A stretch of DNA of 64,000 nucleotides from Bacillota bacterium (GCA_023393165.1 JAEWMJ010000054.1:1-64000), one strand, 5' to 3'. Shown: positions 17,227-26,277, counted from the stretch's first letter. Notes: generated from the letters alone by a model not told the origin. Made by a program: numbers and translations.

Positions 17227-18006
17227 CATTTGGTCCAGCAGCGTTTCCAGGCGGCGGGAGAGTTCCTCACCCCGCAAGGGCTTTCCGTGACTGGGTATGG
17301 CAAGGGAAGGTTTCAGATCCAGAAGACGCCGTATCGAATTTCTTGCGGCGTTCCAGTCTATGGTAGCGTACCCGGCGTCGCCGGTCTGTCTCTGTTTCCG
17401 GCTTGTAAACGAAAACAGCGTGTCCTCTCTTGAGGAAGAGAACGCGTCGCCCGAAATCAGCGTCCGGTCGCCCGGGCGGAAAAGGGACACATGGCCGATC
17501 GTGTGGCCCGGCGTATGCACCCATTCCCAGCCGGGCATGCCCGGAACGCTTCTGTCAAGGGGAAGAGGCACGGCATGAAAACTCAGGTTGATGCCCTCGT
17601 TTGAAGGGTCGGACAGTTTATCGGAAAGGACTTCATCCACCGCCGGATCAGGCGTTGGATAATCCACCAGCGCCGTTACATAGGGCATTTCAAGCTGATG
17701 CATATAGACCGGAACATTCCAGAAATCGGCTAGCTTCATGGCGGCTCCGGCATGGGCCAGATGCCCGTGCAGCAGGATAATGGCGTTGGGGCGGCTCTTT
17801 TGACCGAATCTTTCCCGGGCGGTCTCAACTATAAAATCCGCCGCTTCTTCCGGTCCCGTGTCCACCAGCGCCCAGCCATCCCTTTTCAGGGGATCTCCCA
17901 CAAGAAATGCGGAGACTTTGGTCAGATCCAAAAGCAGGATATCAGGCAAAACCTCTTTGGCAGCGTATTTGATTGCAGCCATTTCTTTTTCCAAATGTTC
18001 TTCCAT
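17179..18006 (-). CDS. Metallo-beta-lactamase-fold hydrolase with altered metal motif
   Basis: This 275-residue cytoplasmic protein has the MBL fold: VDTGPEEAADFI (about 48-59), the metal motif HGHLAHAG (about 79-86), HTPGHTIGHVSLF (about 165-177), LISGDAFSS and a C-terminal IPSHGKPL. The usual HxHxDH motif reads HGHLAH, so the Asp ligand of metal site 2 is Ala; the other ligands appear present. It may bind one metal or have lost activity. ATG 18006 follows CGGAGGTGCGCAAT; an ATG at 18039 is weaker. Its 3' end is duplicated at 15834-15912. Confidence 0.85.
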   Translation of the reverse strand: MEEHLEKEMAAIKYAAKEVLPDILLLDLTKVSAFLVGDPLKRDGWALVDTGPEEAADFIVETARERFGQKSRPNAIILLHGHLAHAGAAMKLADFWNVPVYMHQLEMPYVTALVDYPTPDPAVDEVLSDKLSDPSNEGINLSFHAVPLPLDRSVPGMPGWEWVHTPGHTIGHVSLFRPGDRTLISGDAFSSSREDTLFSFTSRKQRQTGDAGYATIDWNAARNSIRRLLDLKPSLAIPSHGKPLRGEELSRRLETLLDQMNGMVKPDPGLYADEP

Positions 18007-18097
18007 ATTGCGCACCTCCGGCAAATCGAATTTCGCCATTATTTTACCCTTATGATACGCAATTATTCCGGCGCGTTTTTTTCGTTTCCTTTGAAAA

Positions 18098-19003
18098 TTA
18101 CGTATACCTGATTTTGCCGCCGTTTATATGCAGCACCTGTCCGGTCACATAGGCCGAATCATCCGACGCCAGGTAAACATAGGCGGGTGCTATTTCAAAC
18201 GGCTGGACCGCCCTGCCCATGGGATTATCCGTACCCAAAACCGCCACCTTAGAAGGCGGGTATGTACTGACGCTGAGCGGTGTCCAGGCGGGTCCGGGCG
18301 CGACCGCGTTTACACGGATTCCCTGATCCGCCAGGGACAGCGCCATTGTCCGTGTAAAGGAAACGATCGCGCCTTTGGTCGCCGAATAGTCGATTGTACA
18401 CGGCTCGCCTTCATAGGCGGTCCGGGATGTTGTGCTGATGATCGCGCTGCCGCTTCTTAAATAGGGCAGGGCTGCCTTCGTCATATAGAACAGGGGAAAA
18501 ATATTGGTCCTGAACGTATTCTCCAGCTGTTCATCCGAAACATCCATGATCGTACGGGTATACGGCTGTACCGCCGCGTTGTTTACCACCACGTCAATCC
18601 GTCCGTAAGACTCGATGGTTTTTGCTACAGCTGTCACGGAGGTTTCCGGTTCTCGCAGGTCGCAAGGGAGCAGCAGGCATCGTACGCCCAGCCGTTCCAC
18701 ATAATCCTTGGTTTCCTCAGCGTCAGTATGTTCGTTTAAATAAACTATGGTAAGGTCGGCTCCTTCCTTTGCAAACGCTGCCGCGACGGCTCTCCCGATC
18801 CCGCTGTCCGCGCCCGTCAGGATGGCGGCGCGGCCCCGCAGTTTTCCGTTTCCCTTGTAGCCCGGATAATCAAAAATGGGACGGGGGTCCATAAGGTATT
18901 CAAACCCTGGCGGATGTTGGTGCTGGGGCGAAAAAGCCACAGGTTTGACCCTTTGCTCTTCCTTTATTCCGGCGAAAGGATAAACCGGATAGTCCTGGTC
19001 CAC
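18098..19003 (-). CDS. Short-chain dehydrogenase/reductase (YhxC/YghA-like)
   Basis: This 301-residue NAD(P)-dependent oxidoreductase has the N-terminal extension of about 55 residues typical of the YghA/YhdF/YhxC stress-type SDRs (ending GFEYLMDPRPIFDYPGY), then TGADSGIGRAVA (cofactor loop), NNAAVQPYT, the catalytic Ser (STTSRTAYEG) and YSATKGA (Tyr-Lys), and the C-terminal VTGQVLHINGG. A GTG at 19003 has AAGGAGG eight bases upstream and is preferred to a TTG two codons earlier that sits too close to it. Substrate unknown. Confidence 0.9.
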   Translation of the reverse strand: MDQDYPVYPFAGIKEEQRVKPVAFSPQHQHPPGFEYLMDPRPIFDYPGYKGNGKLRGRAAILTGADSGIGRAVAAAFAKEGADLTIVYLNEHTDAEETKDYVERLGVRCLLLPCDLREPETSVTAVAKTIESYGRIDVVVNNAAVQPYTRTIMDVSDEQLENTFRTNIFPLFYMTKAALPYLRSGSAIISTTSRTAYEGEPCTIDYSATKGAIVSFTRTMALSLADQGIRVNAVAPGPAWTPLSVSTYPPSKVAVLGTDNPMGRAVQPFEIAPAYVYLASDDSAYVTGQVLHINGGKIRYT

Positions 19004-19066
19004 TGACAAGCCCTCCTTGAAAAGGTTTTTTTAGTTTATGTTTCAGAGCTGGCTTGCGTGACGTAA

Positions 19067-19094
19067 AAAAGCCGTTCGATAAATGAACGGCTTT
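19067..19094. terminator. Bidirectional terminator between the PEP-synthase-like and SDR genes
   Basis: GCCGTTC and GAACGGC form a perfect stem flanked by AAAAAA and TTT. On the minus strand it would stop transcripts leaving the PEP-synthase-like gene. Confidence 0.6.
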
Positions 19095-19158
19095 CCGGGC
19101 CTCAGTCAAACCCGATCACCTGCTGCTTTTACGATCAGCTCAGGATTCCGCCGGGTCT

Positions 19159-21708
19159 TTACCTGCACAATACCCTTTGGGATATCATATCCGAGAATAT
19201 CTCCAGTTTATCCCAACCGGAAACATGGACGACCTGCGGGAACGTCCTGCCCTCCGGACATATGGAATCAAGTATGTTCGGCTTGCTGAGCGCATACGCG
19301 GGATTATACGCCACATTCTTTTTGTCTGCGAATATCGCCGCGTAGAAGATCTGCATCTCCACCAGGTCCTGAAAGAAATGGCTTCCGTACGACAACTCGG
19401 GTATGAAGCCGAGAGATTCCGCCGCCACTTCGCAGAGAACCTTCATATTGCAGATCTCCGAAAAGCGGACGGGAACGCCGATGGACGGGGTCGTGGTTCC
19501 CCATCTGCCCGGACCCACAAGCATGGTGTTTTTTCCCTCAAGCGCGCTGTTGATCCTGCCGATCTGACGAGCAACGGCATACTTGTCCTGTTCGCTCAGT
19601 TCCAGGTATGCTTTCGTATCGATATGCACGACATAATCTATTTTAAGGCGGATGTTGCCGCCCATAAAGTTGCCCTTTGTCTGGAATAAACAGTCTTTTG
19701 GGTCCCCAATATCGGGGATCCGGACCGATTGGCCCAGCCCGGTGGTTTGCAGCGGCCTGCATTGCAGAAGATTGATCTTGTATTTTTTGTTTTGTGTAAA
19801 GTTTGCGGTAAACTCGATGTCTACCGGATAGTCGTAGATTTGGGACAAAAGCTCCAGCATGTCTTTCATGACAACGGGAAAATCCGTCTCTTTCAATAGT
19901 TTTTTAAAATTCAGGATATCCTTCGGCTTGGCCCCCGTATAGCCCATCTGGCGCAGGCGCGCGGCGGTTTCGTAATCCGGGCTTAAAAACAGGTCTTTTT
20001 CCGTTTTGATGTCCTGCGCAAAAATTTCTTCCAGCGGCTTGGTATCATGCCTGTTGCCGGTGAGGGAAAGGACGTCCGCGTGATGCTGTGAAAATTTCGC
20101 ATGGTCTTCCAGATCCATGGGCGGCAGGCGCATGGGATCATCCAGTCCGACGATGCGCACATAATCGCCGGTTGTCCGGTCCACGGCGCGGGTACCCAGT
20201 CCGAATACCAGCCGGAGCATGCCTGCGCGCATGTCGATGTTTTGATTCCAGACGTAAAGGTTCAGCGAATTGCCCACGCCCGCAATATGGGGAAAGAAGT
20301 TTTCGTTGTAATAATCTCCCGATACCCGCTGCACCAGTATGGCCATCTGTTCGTCCGCGTCAAAAAGTCCCCGGGCCATTCTGTAGGACAAGGCGTCCTC
20401 GTTCATCGTGCTGGCATATACGGTTTTCAGCGCTTTTTCAAATGCTTTGTAGCGTTCCTCGGTCGTTCCCTGATTCACGCAAAAAACGCTCTCATACTTG
20501 CCGGAAAAGGCGTTTCCGAAATTGTCTTCCAGCAGCGAACTGGAACGCACGATAATGGGGGATTGGCCGAAATATTCCAGCATCTGAATAAACTGTTCCT
20601 GGATATCCTCGGAGAATTTGCCGCGAAGGATGTTTTCTTTCAGCCTCTGCGCGTATTTATAATATCCTTCCTTGGTCTTTTGCTTGATCCGGAGCTCCCA
20701 CCAGCCGTTTTGCACGATATAGGTATAAAAGATATTGGAACCGATGAAATAGGAATCATGCGGCTCCAGCAGGCTTACAAACCTGTCTCCGCCGGCCGCT
20801 GCCAGAGCTTTTCTGGCAAGGAGCATGCCCACGCTTTTTCCGCCGATATAACCCGTTCCTATTTCCCGTCCGGCAATTGCAAGGATATCCTGCAGGGAAA
20901 AATACTTGTCGCATAATTCAAAAATCCTGGATTTTGTTCCAATCAGCATGTACATCAGGCGTTTTTTGATCTCTTCCTGCTCATCGGCGGGAAGTTCGAG
21001 CGCTTCCCTTGCGCTGCCGAATACGACGTCCCAGTAGTCGAACCGCTGTACGTTGCGGACAATATCCGAAAACAGGCCGGCGGATTCCGAACTGGCCGTA
21101 ATGCTGACCACTTCCTGGCCCTCGATCAGATGCGGCAGGAACATGGCGGGCGAATAGCGCTGCCATACCTTTAAGGGATGAATATATATCCTGTCGTTTA
21201 TCTGGAATAAATTCAGCAGAAGCTGCGTCGTCTCGCGGATTCCCGCGATGGTGTTGTACGTGTGAATGCTTCTGATGATAGCGAAATAAGCGATCGTATC
21301 AAGCTTATACAAAAGAGGGCATATGATCTGAAAAAAGTTCTTGACCATTGCGTCCGAATACCAGTATTCCAGCAGATCGGTCAGGCAGTCGAAAACATAA
21401 AACGCTTTTTTGCCCTCGCGCCGTATCAGTTTAAAAACCTGCGCCGTAAAGTTTTCAAAGCCTTCCTCCGGTTTTACCTGATAGAATTTAACGGGCAGCG
21501 TTTCGTCAAGAAGAGGCTCGTGAATGCCGAAACGGACGTATATCACCTTCCTGTTGTCCGCAAGCGACTGCGAAACGTAGGGGTCTGCCAGCTTTTTGTA
21601 ATCCGATACGGAGTCCACTTTCCATACAACGTTGTCTCCCAGCCGGAGTTTATCGATTATCTGGTCCAGCCCGGAAAGCCCCGTGCTGACCTTTTCATGT
21701 ACGCTCAT
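19159..21708 (-). CDS. PEP/pyruvate-binding (PPDK_N-type) protein with KaiC-like N-terminus
   Basis: This 849-residue protein begins STGLSGLDQIIDKLRLGDNVVW, the layout of KaiC/RadA-type RecA domains, but the Walker A position reads GDNVVWKVDSVSDYKK without GK[ST], so the domain (about 1-230) looks degenerate. After a linker comes a pyruvate phosphate dikinase-type ATP-binding domain (GTGYIGGKSVGMLLARKAL about 307-325; IIVRSSSLLEDNFGNAFSGKYESVF about 405-430; INLLQCRPLQTTG about 670). No phospho-His swivelling or PEP-binding TIM domain is evident, so it is not a full PEP synthase. Family members are common in Clostridia and uncharacterised. ATG 21708 follows AGAGGTG. Confidence 0.8.
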   Translation of the reverse strand: MSVHEKVSTGLSGLDQIIDKLRLGDNVVWKVDSVSDYKKLADPYVSQSLADNRKVIYVRFGIHEPLLDETLPVKFYQVKPEEGFENFTAQVFKLIRREGKKAFYVFDCLTDLLEYWYSDAMVKNFFQIICPLLYKLDTIAYFAIIRSIHTYNTIAGIRETTQLLLNLFQINDRIYIHPLKVWQRYSPAMFLPHLIEGQEVVSITASSESAGLFSDIVRNVQRFDYWDVVFGSAREALELPADEQEEIKKRLMYMLIGTKSRIFELCDKYFSLQDILAIAGREIGTGYIGGKSVGMLLARKALAAAGGDRFVSLLEPHDSYFIGSNIFYTYIVQNGWWELRIKQKTKEGYYKYAQRLKENILRGKFSEDIQEQFIQMLEYFGQSPIIVRSSSLLEDNFGNAFSGKYESVFCVNQGTTEERYKAFEKALKTVYASTMNEDALSYRMARGLFDADEQMAILVQRVSGDYYNENFFPHIAGVGNSLNLYVWNQNIDMRAGMLRLVFGLGTRAVDRTTGDYVRIVGLDDPMRLPPMDLEDHAKFSQHHADVLSLTGNRHDTKPLEEIFAQDIKTEKDLFLSPDYETAARLRQMGYTGAKPKDILNFKKLLKETDFPVVMKDMLELLSQIYDYPVDIEFTANFTQNKKYKINLLQCRPLQTTGLGQSVRIPDIGDPKDCLFQTKGNFMGGNIRLKIDYVVHIDTKAYLELSEQDKYAVARQIGRINSALEGKNTMLVGPGRWGTTTPSIGVPVRFSEICNMKVLCEVAAESLGFIPELSYGSHFFQDLVEMQIFYAAIFADKKNVAYNPAYALSKPNILDSICPEGRTFPQVVHVSGWDKLEIFSDMISQRVLCR

Positions 21709-22058
21709 TTTACACCTCTGATGGCAAAAGGGCGGGCCTTTTGCACCTTGTATATTTTTTGAAAAAGTATTCAAAATATTGATTTCTGAAAAAGGCCGGA
21801 TGGGTTTTTACAGCCGTTACTGCGTAAAGCCCGTCTGCCGTTCATTAAAAATTATACAGAAAAGGGAACGCCCGCACAAGAGAAAAGCGGCGAATAAAAA
21901 TCCGGTTTAAAAGCCTATCCGTTTTTAGGATATGCGGGGCCTGTTAAAAATATTTAACATATATTTAAACTAAATTTAACTTATACTTGAAATCTTTTAT
22001 TCCGGTTTTTTGTACAATGTTATCGGGAGGTTTTAAAATTGAATAAAGGGGGTATTTG

Positions 22059-22664
22059 ATGTATTTTTTCTCACACATATTGATATCCAGGGTATTATAC
22101 CGGTATTTTATAAAAGAGGTCCGGTTGAACAAATGGGCGTTTGCATACGGCAATATCAAGCCCGACCTTCCTCCATCCTGTTTTGAAACACGCCATACCC
22201 TGGAAAAGACGCTCGCGGTTGTATACGAGAAAGCCTACCAGCTGACCAGCGGCAATCTTAAGCCGTATGAGTTTTCTGTCAAACTCGGGGAAATCTGCCA
22301 CTTTGTATGTGACTTCTTCTGCTACCATCACCTCAGCGATTCGCTGCATAAACAAATTTTCCGTCACATCCTGTACGAAATACTGCTTCACTTTAAAATG
22401 TGCCTGCTCCACTTCCAGCACAAAATCAATATTCCTCCGGATATCAAACCGCCAAACAGGGGCATCGCGTCCATCATTTTTGAGATGCGCAGGGAGTATT
22501 TTTCAAACCCCAAAAGTTTGAACAAAGACATTGATTACGCCTATTCGGCGGCGGTCTGGACTTTTAAAGAAATTATTTTCTGTATGAAATATTCGTTTCA
22601 TGTTCCGGTACATTCCGATATCAAGTTTTCATCATCTTTTCAGAGCCAAGGGAGGCAGTTATGA
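22059..22664 (+). CDS. Zinc-dependent phospholipase C-like protein (copy 1)
   Basis: This 201-residue protein belongs to the Zn_dep_PLPC-like group: MYFFSHILISRVLYRYF, NKWAFAYGNIKPDLPP, RHTLEKT and GEICHFVCDFFCYHHLSDSLH carry the spaced His/Asp residues that could bind zinc. It has no signal peptide, unlike secreted clostridial alpha-toxins, so it is probably cytoplasmic or membrane-associated. ATG 22059 follows AAGGGGGTATTTG. It overlaps the next glycosyltransferase gene by four bases, suggesting a two-gene unit. A close paralogue lies at 25696-26277. Confidence 0.8.
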   Translation: MYFFSHILISRVLYRYFIKEVRLNKWAFAYGNIKPDLPPSCFETRHTLEKTLAVVYEKAYQLTSGNLKPYEFSVKLGEICHFVCDFFCYHHLSDSLHKQIFRHILYEILLHFKMCLLHFQHKINIPPDIKPPNRGIASIIFEMRREYFSNPKSLNKDIDYAYSAAVWTFKEIIFCMKYSFHVPVHSDIKFSSSFQSQGRQL

Positions 22665-23803
22665 AAGTAGCGGTATTTGCCGACACTTATTTGCCGCAGA
22701 TCAACGGCGTCACCAATACGTTGATCAAGCTTTTGGAATACTATAAAAAAACGGGAATTGAATATAAATTATTCGTTCCAAAATACGAAACGGACGGCCC
22801 CGATTATAACGTTGAAAGATTCTACAGCATAAAATTCTTTTTATACCCGGAAGCCAGGGTCACATTTCCTAACTTCTGGCGGATCAATGCGGCCCTGGCC
22901 GGTTTTAAGCCCGATCTGGTCCACAATATGACGGAATTTAACATGGGCGCGACCGGCCTCGGATATGGCAAGGCGCATGATGTCCCGACAATATCGAATT
23001 ACACGACAAATTTTTCCCAATACGCCGATTATTACAAACTGTATTTTCTGAAGCTTCCCATATGGAACTGGATGAAGTGGTTCCATACGCAAAATGATCT
23101 GACCCTCTGTCCGTCCCTGGACGCCCAAAGGCTGCTCCGCAGCCACGGAATAACGAATACCGGCATTTTCAGCAGAGGATCCGACACCGGGAATTTCAAT
23201 CCGTCAAACAGAAAAGAAGCGGTCAGGGAACGGCTCGGTATTGCGGGGAAAACCGCATTTCTTTATGTGGGCAGGATCGCGGTTGAAAAGGACCTTGACG
23301 TCTTATGCCATAGTTACAGCTCGATCCGCCGAAAATATGGGGATTCGACGGCGCTGGTGATAACGGGAGACGGACCCTATCTGGAACGGTGCAGGCAGAT
23401 GTTCCCGGACGGCACGGTATTCACCGGGCTGAAAAGAGGAAAAGAACTGGGGGAAATATACGCGTCCTGCGACGTATTTGTCTGCCCGTCCTCAACCGAA
23501 ACGTTCGGCAATGTGGTTTTGGAGGCAATGGCGTCCGGCCTTCCCGTAATCGGTTCAGCCGCCGGGGGAGTGGGAGAATTGATTTCAAACGGAATCAACG
23601 GACTTGAATTCAAAAAACAGGATGAAAAGGGACTCGCCGAATGTATGGAAAGGCTGCTCCTTGAGGCCGGCTTGCGGGATAGCCTGAGAAGATCCGGACG
23701 CGAGTTTGCCCAAAGCAGGTCCTGGGATAAAATCTTTGAGGGGCTGATCGGGGTCTACAAAAATATTCTTGTAAGAAAGGAACTGGGCGCAATCGGCGCC
23801 TGA
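22661..23803 (+). CDS. GT4-family glycosyltransferase
   Basis: This 380-residue GT-B enzyme starts MKVAVFADTYLPQINGVTNT, typical of the MgtA/PimB-like GT4 group that mannosylates or glucosylates lipids. The donor-binding half has FLYVGRIAVEKDLDVL (about 205-220), VITGDGPYLERC, VFVCPSSTETFGNVVLEAMA (EX7E motif, about 272-291) and GLPVIGSAAGGVGE. Coupling by ATGA overlap to a phospholipase-like gene suggests a glycolipid role, but acceptor and donor are unproved. Confidence 0.9.
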   Translation: MKVAVFADTYLPQINGVTNTLIKLLEYYKKTGIEYKLFVPKYETDGPDYNVERFYSIKFFLYPEARVTFPNFWRINAALAGFKPDLVHNMTEFNMGATGLGYGKAHDVPTISNYTTNFSQYADYYKLYFLKLPIWNWMKWFHTQNDLTLCPSLDAQRLLRSHGITNTGIFSRGSDTGNFNPSNRKEAVRERLGIAGKTAFLYVGRIAVEKDLDVLCHSYSSIRRKYGDSTALVITGDGPYLERCRQMFPDGTVFTGLKRGKELGEIYASCDVFVCPSSTETFGNVVLEAMASGLPVIGSAAGGVGELISNGINGLEFKKQDEKGLAECMERLLLEAGLRDSLRRSGREFAQSRSWDKIFEGLIGVYKNILVRKELGAIGA

Positions 23804-23881
23804 TTGACGGATAAGAACGATGTTTAAATATCTTTCGGTGGGCAGTCCCTGAATCATGTAAGGTTGCTTAAAAAAGAGCCT

Positions 23882-23907
23882 CTTCAGGCGGCGTTTGCCG
23901 CCTGAAG
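23882..23907 (-). terminator. Terminator of gdhA
   Basis: A perfect 11-pair stem, CTTCAGGCGGC with GCCGCCTGAAG, has a four-base loop. On the minus strand AGGCTCTTTTTT follows. It may also stop the convergent glycosyltransferase transcript. Confidence 0.8.
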
Positions 23908-23959
23908 GGCCCCTTTGCTGTCAGAAAAATTTACGGTCTTTCATTTATCCGCTTGCGGA

Positions 23960-25306
23960 TCATACGCAGCCCTGCGCCTTCATGGCTTCGGCCACTTTCA
24001 GGAATCCGGCGATGTTGGCGCCGGCCATGTAGTTGCCGGGCATACCGAATTCTTTTGCCGTTTGGTCGCAGTTTTTAAATATGTTGACCATAATTTCCTT
24101 TAATTTTTTGTCCACTTCTTCAAACGACCAGGAAAGCCTTTCGGAGTTCTGGCTCATTTCAAGGCCGGACGTCGCAACGCCGCCCGCATTTGCCGCCTTG
24201 GCGGGCCCGTAGAGCACGCCGTTATTCAGATATACTTCGATCGCTTCGGGAGTGGAAGGCATGTTGGCGCCTTCTGCAACCGCAAAGCAGCCGTTCTTCA
24301 CAAGAATTTTAGCGCTTTCCTTATCGATCTCGTTCTGGGTCGCGGACGGCAGGGCGATATCGCAGGGAATTGTCCAGATGCCACGGCATCCCTGGGCGTA
24401 TTTTGCTTTGGGGTGGGCCTTAACATATTCCTTGATCCGCTTGCGTTCCACTTCTTTCAGTTGTTTCACGCATGCAAGGTCGATTCCGTCCGGATCGTAG
24501 ATATATCCGTCGCTGTCGGACAGCGCGACAACCTTCGCGCCAAGCTGGGTCGCTTTTTCGGTCGCATAGATCGCGACGTTGCCCGAGCCGGAAATAACCA
24601 CGGTTTTGCCCTTGAAGCTCTTGCCGTTTGCCTTCAGCATCTCGTCTGTGAAATAGCAGAGTCCGTAGCCGGTAGCTTCCGTTCTTGCAAGAGAACCGCC
24701 GAAAGTCAGTCCTTTGCCCGTGAGCACGCCGGTAAATTCATTCGTGATGCGTTTATACTGTCCAAACATGTAGCCGATTTCTCTTCCGCCCGTACCGATA
24801 TCGCCGGCGGGAACGTCGCAGTCGGGGCCGATATGCCTGTAAAGCTCCGTCATGAAGCTCTGGCAGAAACGCATGATCTCGCCGTCGCTCTTTCCCTTGG
24901 GATCGAAATCGGAGCCGCCTTTGGCTCCGCCCATGGGCAGGGTGGTCAGGCTGTTTTTCAGAATCTGTTCAAAACCAAGGAACTTTATGATTCCAAGATA
25001 AACGGAAGGGTGCAGGCGGAGGCCGCCTTTATAAGGCCCGATCGCAGAGTTGAACTGAACCCTGAATCCGCGGTTTACCTGGACCTTGCCCTTGTCGTCC
25101 ATCCAGGGCACCCGGAACATGATCTGACGCTCGGGTTCAACCATACGCTCAAGAACGCCCGCTTCAACCAGGTCAGGCCTTCTCTCGACGACCGGTTCCA
25201 GAGATTCAAAAACCTCCGTTACCGCCTGAATGAACTCGGGCTCACCGCTGTTTCTTTTTTTGACAGTTTCTAAAAGATTGATCAAATACTGATTTTTTAA
25301 CGCCAT
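23960..25306 (-). CDS. gdhA: Glutamate dehydrogenase (NADP-type)
   Basis: GdhA reductively aminates 2-oxoglutarate to glutamate. The 448-residue protein matches the hexameric small GDH length and motifs: VQVNRGFRVQFNSAIGPYKGGLR (about 68-90), the catalytic Lys in LPMGGAKGGSDFDPKGK (about 118-134), PAGDIGTGGREIGYM, VVISGSGNVAIYATEKA (Rossmann loop, about 237-253) and AEGANMPSTPEA. ATG 25306 follows AAGGAGGTTTTTAACA. A copy of this translation start occurs 93 bases upstream (25373-25399). NADP preference is inferred from overall similarity to E. coli GdhA. Confidence 0.96.
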   Translation of the reverse strand: MALKNQYLINLLETVKKRNSGEPEFIQAVTEVFESLEPVVERRPDLVEAGVLERMVEPERQIMFRVPWMDDKGKVQVNRGFRVQFNSAIGPYKGGLRLHPSVYLGIIKFLGFEQILKNSLTTLPMGGAKGGSDFDPKGKSDGEIMRFCQSFMTELYRHIGPDCDVPAGDIGTGGREIGYMFGQYKRITNEFTGVLTGKGLTFGGSLARTEATGYGLCYFTDEMLKANGKSFKGKTVVISGSGNVAIYATEKATQLGAKVVALSDSDGYIYDPDGIDLACVKQLKEVERKRIKEYVKAHPKAKYAQGCRGIWTIPCDIALPSATQNEIDKESAKILVKNGCFAVAEGANMPSTPEAIEVYLNNGVLYGPAKAANAGGVATSGLEMSQNSERLSWSFEEVDKKLKEIMVNIFKNCDQTAKEFGMPGNYMAGANIAGFLKVAEAMKAQGCV

Positions 25307-25372
25307 TGTTAAAAACCTCCTTAATATTCTATTGCATGATTGCAATATTAGCTGAAAAATAGACCGGAACTG

Positions 25373-25399
25373 TTAATGTAAACGATTTTCTAACGCCAT
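25373..25399 (-). CDS. Eight-codon upstream ORF duplicating the gdhA start
   Basis: On the minus strand AAGGAGTTTTTTAACA precedes ATG and the mini-ORF MALENRLH, then TAA. The real gdhA start reads AAGGAGGTTTTTAACA and MALKNQYL. The two copies share about 22 of 24 bases (25298-25321 and 25391-25414), so this is a duplicated initiation region that is likely translated. It could be a decoy or leader peptide, or an inert duplication scar. Confidence 0.6.
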   Translation of the reverse strand: MALENRLH

Positions 25400-25464
25400 T
25401 GTTAAAAAACTCCTTTTCGAAAATTTCATAATATGAAATTTTTTAATAAAAATTTGTTATTGAT

Positions 25465-25470
25465 ATTATA
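25465..25470 (-). promoter_or_regulatory. Probable -10 box of gdhA
   Basis: On the minus strand TATAAT stands about 160 bases upstream of the gdhA start and before the eight-codon upstream ORF. The -35 region (GTGCAT at 17 bases) is weak. Confidence 0.4.
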
Positions 25471-25665
25471 TCAGAAGAAAATAGAAAATGCACTATTGAA
25501 TTTAACAAATTTCTAAAATATTAAAAAAACCATTGGGAAATATTGAAATAACCCCGATGTATGAAAATTGAAAGTTTTGGAATTTCAAAAAATAAAAACA
25601 TCGAAGTTAAAAAGGCGATTTATTCACAAAAGGCTGCCGGAGCAAAAATGAAATTTTATAAAAAA

Positions 25666-25685
25666 AAAGCGGCAAATACCGCTTT
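25666..25685 (-). terminator. Terminator of the second PLC-like gene
   Basis: AAAGCGG and CCGCTTT form a stem with a six-base loop; on the minus strand T8 follows. Confidence 0.75.
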
Positions 25686-25695
25686 TGTGTGGAAT

Positions 25696-26277
25696 TCAGG
25701 CAGGGAAAGGAGGATTGATCCTCTGCTGCCATGCGGAATCGAGCGAATATTTTTTAAAATAAAGTATCCGCTGGAATATGCCGAGCGCAGCGGTAAGGGC
25801 AAAGTCAATGTCCTTTTTGATGCTCTTGGGATTTGAAAAATAATCCCGGCGCATTTCAAAAATAATGGACGCCAGTCCTTTTTTAGACGCCTTTATATCA
25901 GGCAGCTGTATTTTCTTTTTGAACTTCAATATGTACAGTTTCGCATGAAGAAGAAGCTCATAAAACAAATGCGAAAAAATCTTTTTATGAAGCTTGTCGT
26001 TTAAATGGTAATAGCAGAAGAAATCGCATACAAAGTGGCATACTTCGCCCAGCTTTACCGAAAATTCTTTTACGTCAAGGTCGCTGTTGATCAATTGGTT
26101 GGCCTTGTCGTACACAATAAACAGGTAATTATCCAAAGTATGGCGGTCCTTAAAACAAGCCGGAGGCAGGTCGGGCTTCACGTTGCCGTAAGCAAACGCC
26201 AATTTGCTCAGGTTCACTTCTTTTTTAAAATTCCGGTATAATACTCTCGATATAAATAAATGCGAGAAAAAATACAT
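25696..26277 (-). CDS. Zinc-dependent phospholipase C-like protein (copy 2)
   Basis: This 193-residue protein is a close paralogue of the one at 22059-22664: it shares MYFFSH, ISRVLYR, LAFAYGN-KPDLPP, RHTL, EFSVKLGE-CHFVCDFFCY-HL, GLASIIFEMRR-YFSNPKS and KDID. The His and Asp residues of the putative zinc site are kept in both. ATG 26277 follows GAAGGGGGACGCTCC. Unlike copy 1 it is monocistronic with its own terminator. The copies flank gdhA and the glycosyltransferase on opposite strands. Confidence 0.8.
   Translation of the reverse strand: MYFFSHLFISRVLYRNFKKEVNLSKLAFAYGNVKPDLPPACFKDRHTLDNYLFIVYDKANQLINSDLDVKEFSVKLGEVCHFVCDFFCYYHLNDKLHKKIFSHLFYELLLHAKLYILKFKKKIQLPDIKASKKGLASIIFEMRRDYFSNPKSIKKDIDFALTAALGIFQRILYFKKYSLDSAWQQRINPPFPA

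Noticed and set aside
23860..23880. Third copy of the dispersed repeat
   Set aside because: Only AAGGTTGCTTAAAA resembles the end of the element; the rest is the gdhA terminator.
25561..25836. Plus-strand open frame of 91 codons
   Set aside because: It overlaps the terminator and 3' end of the second PLC-like gene and lacks a ribosome site.
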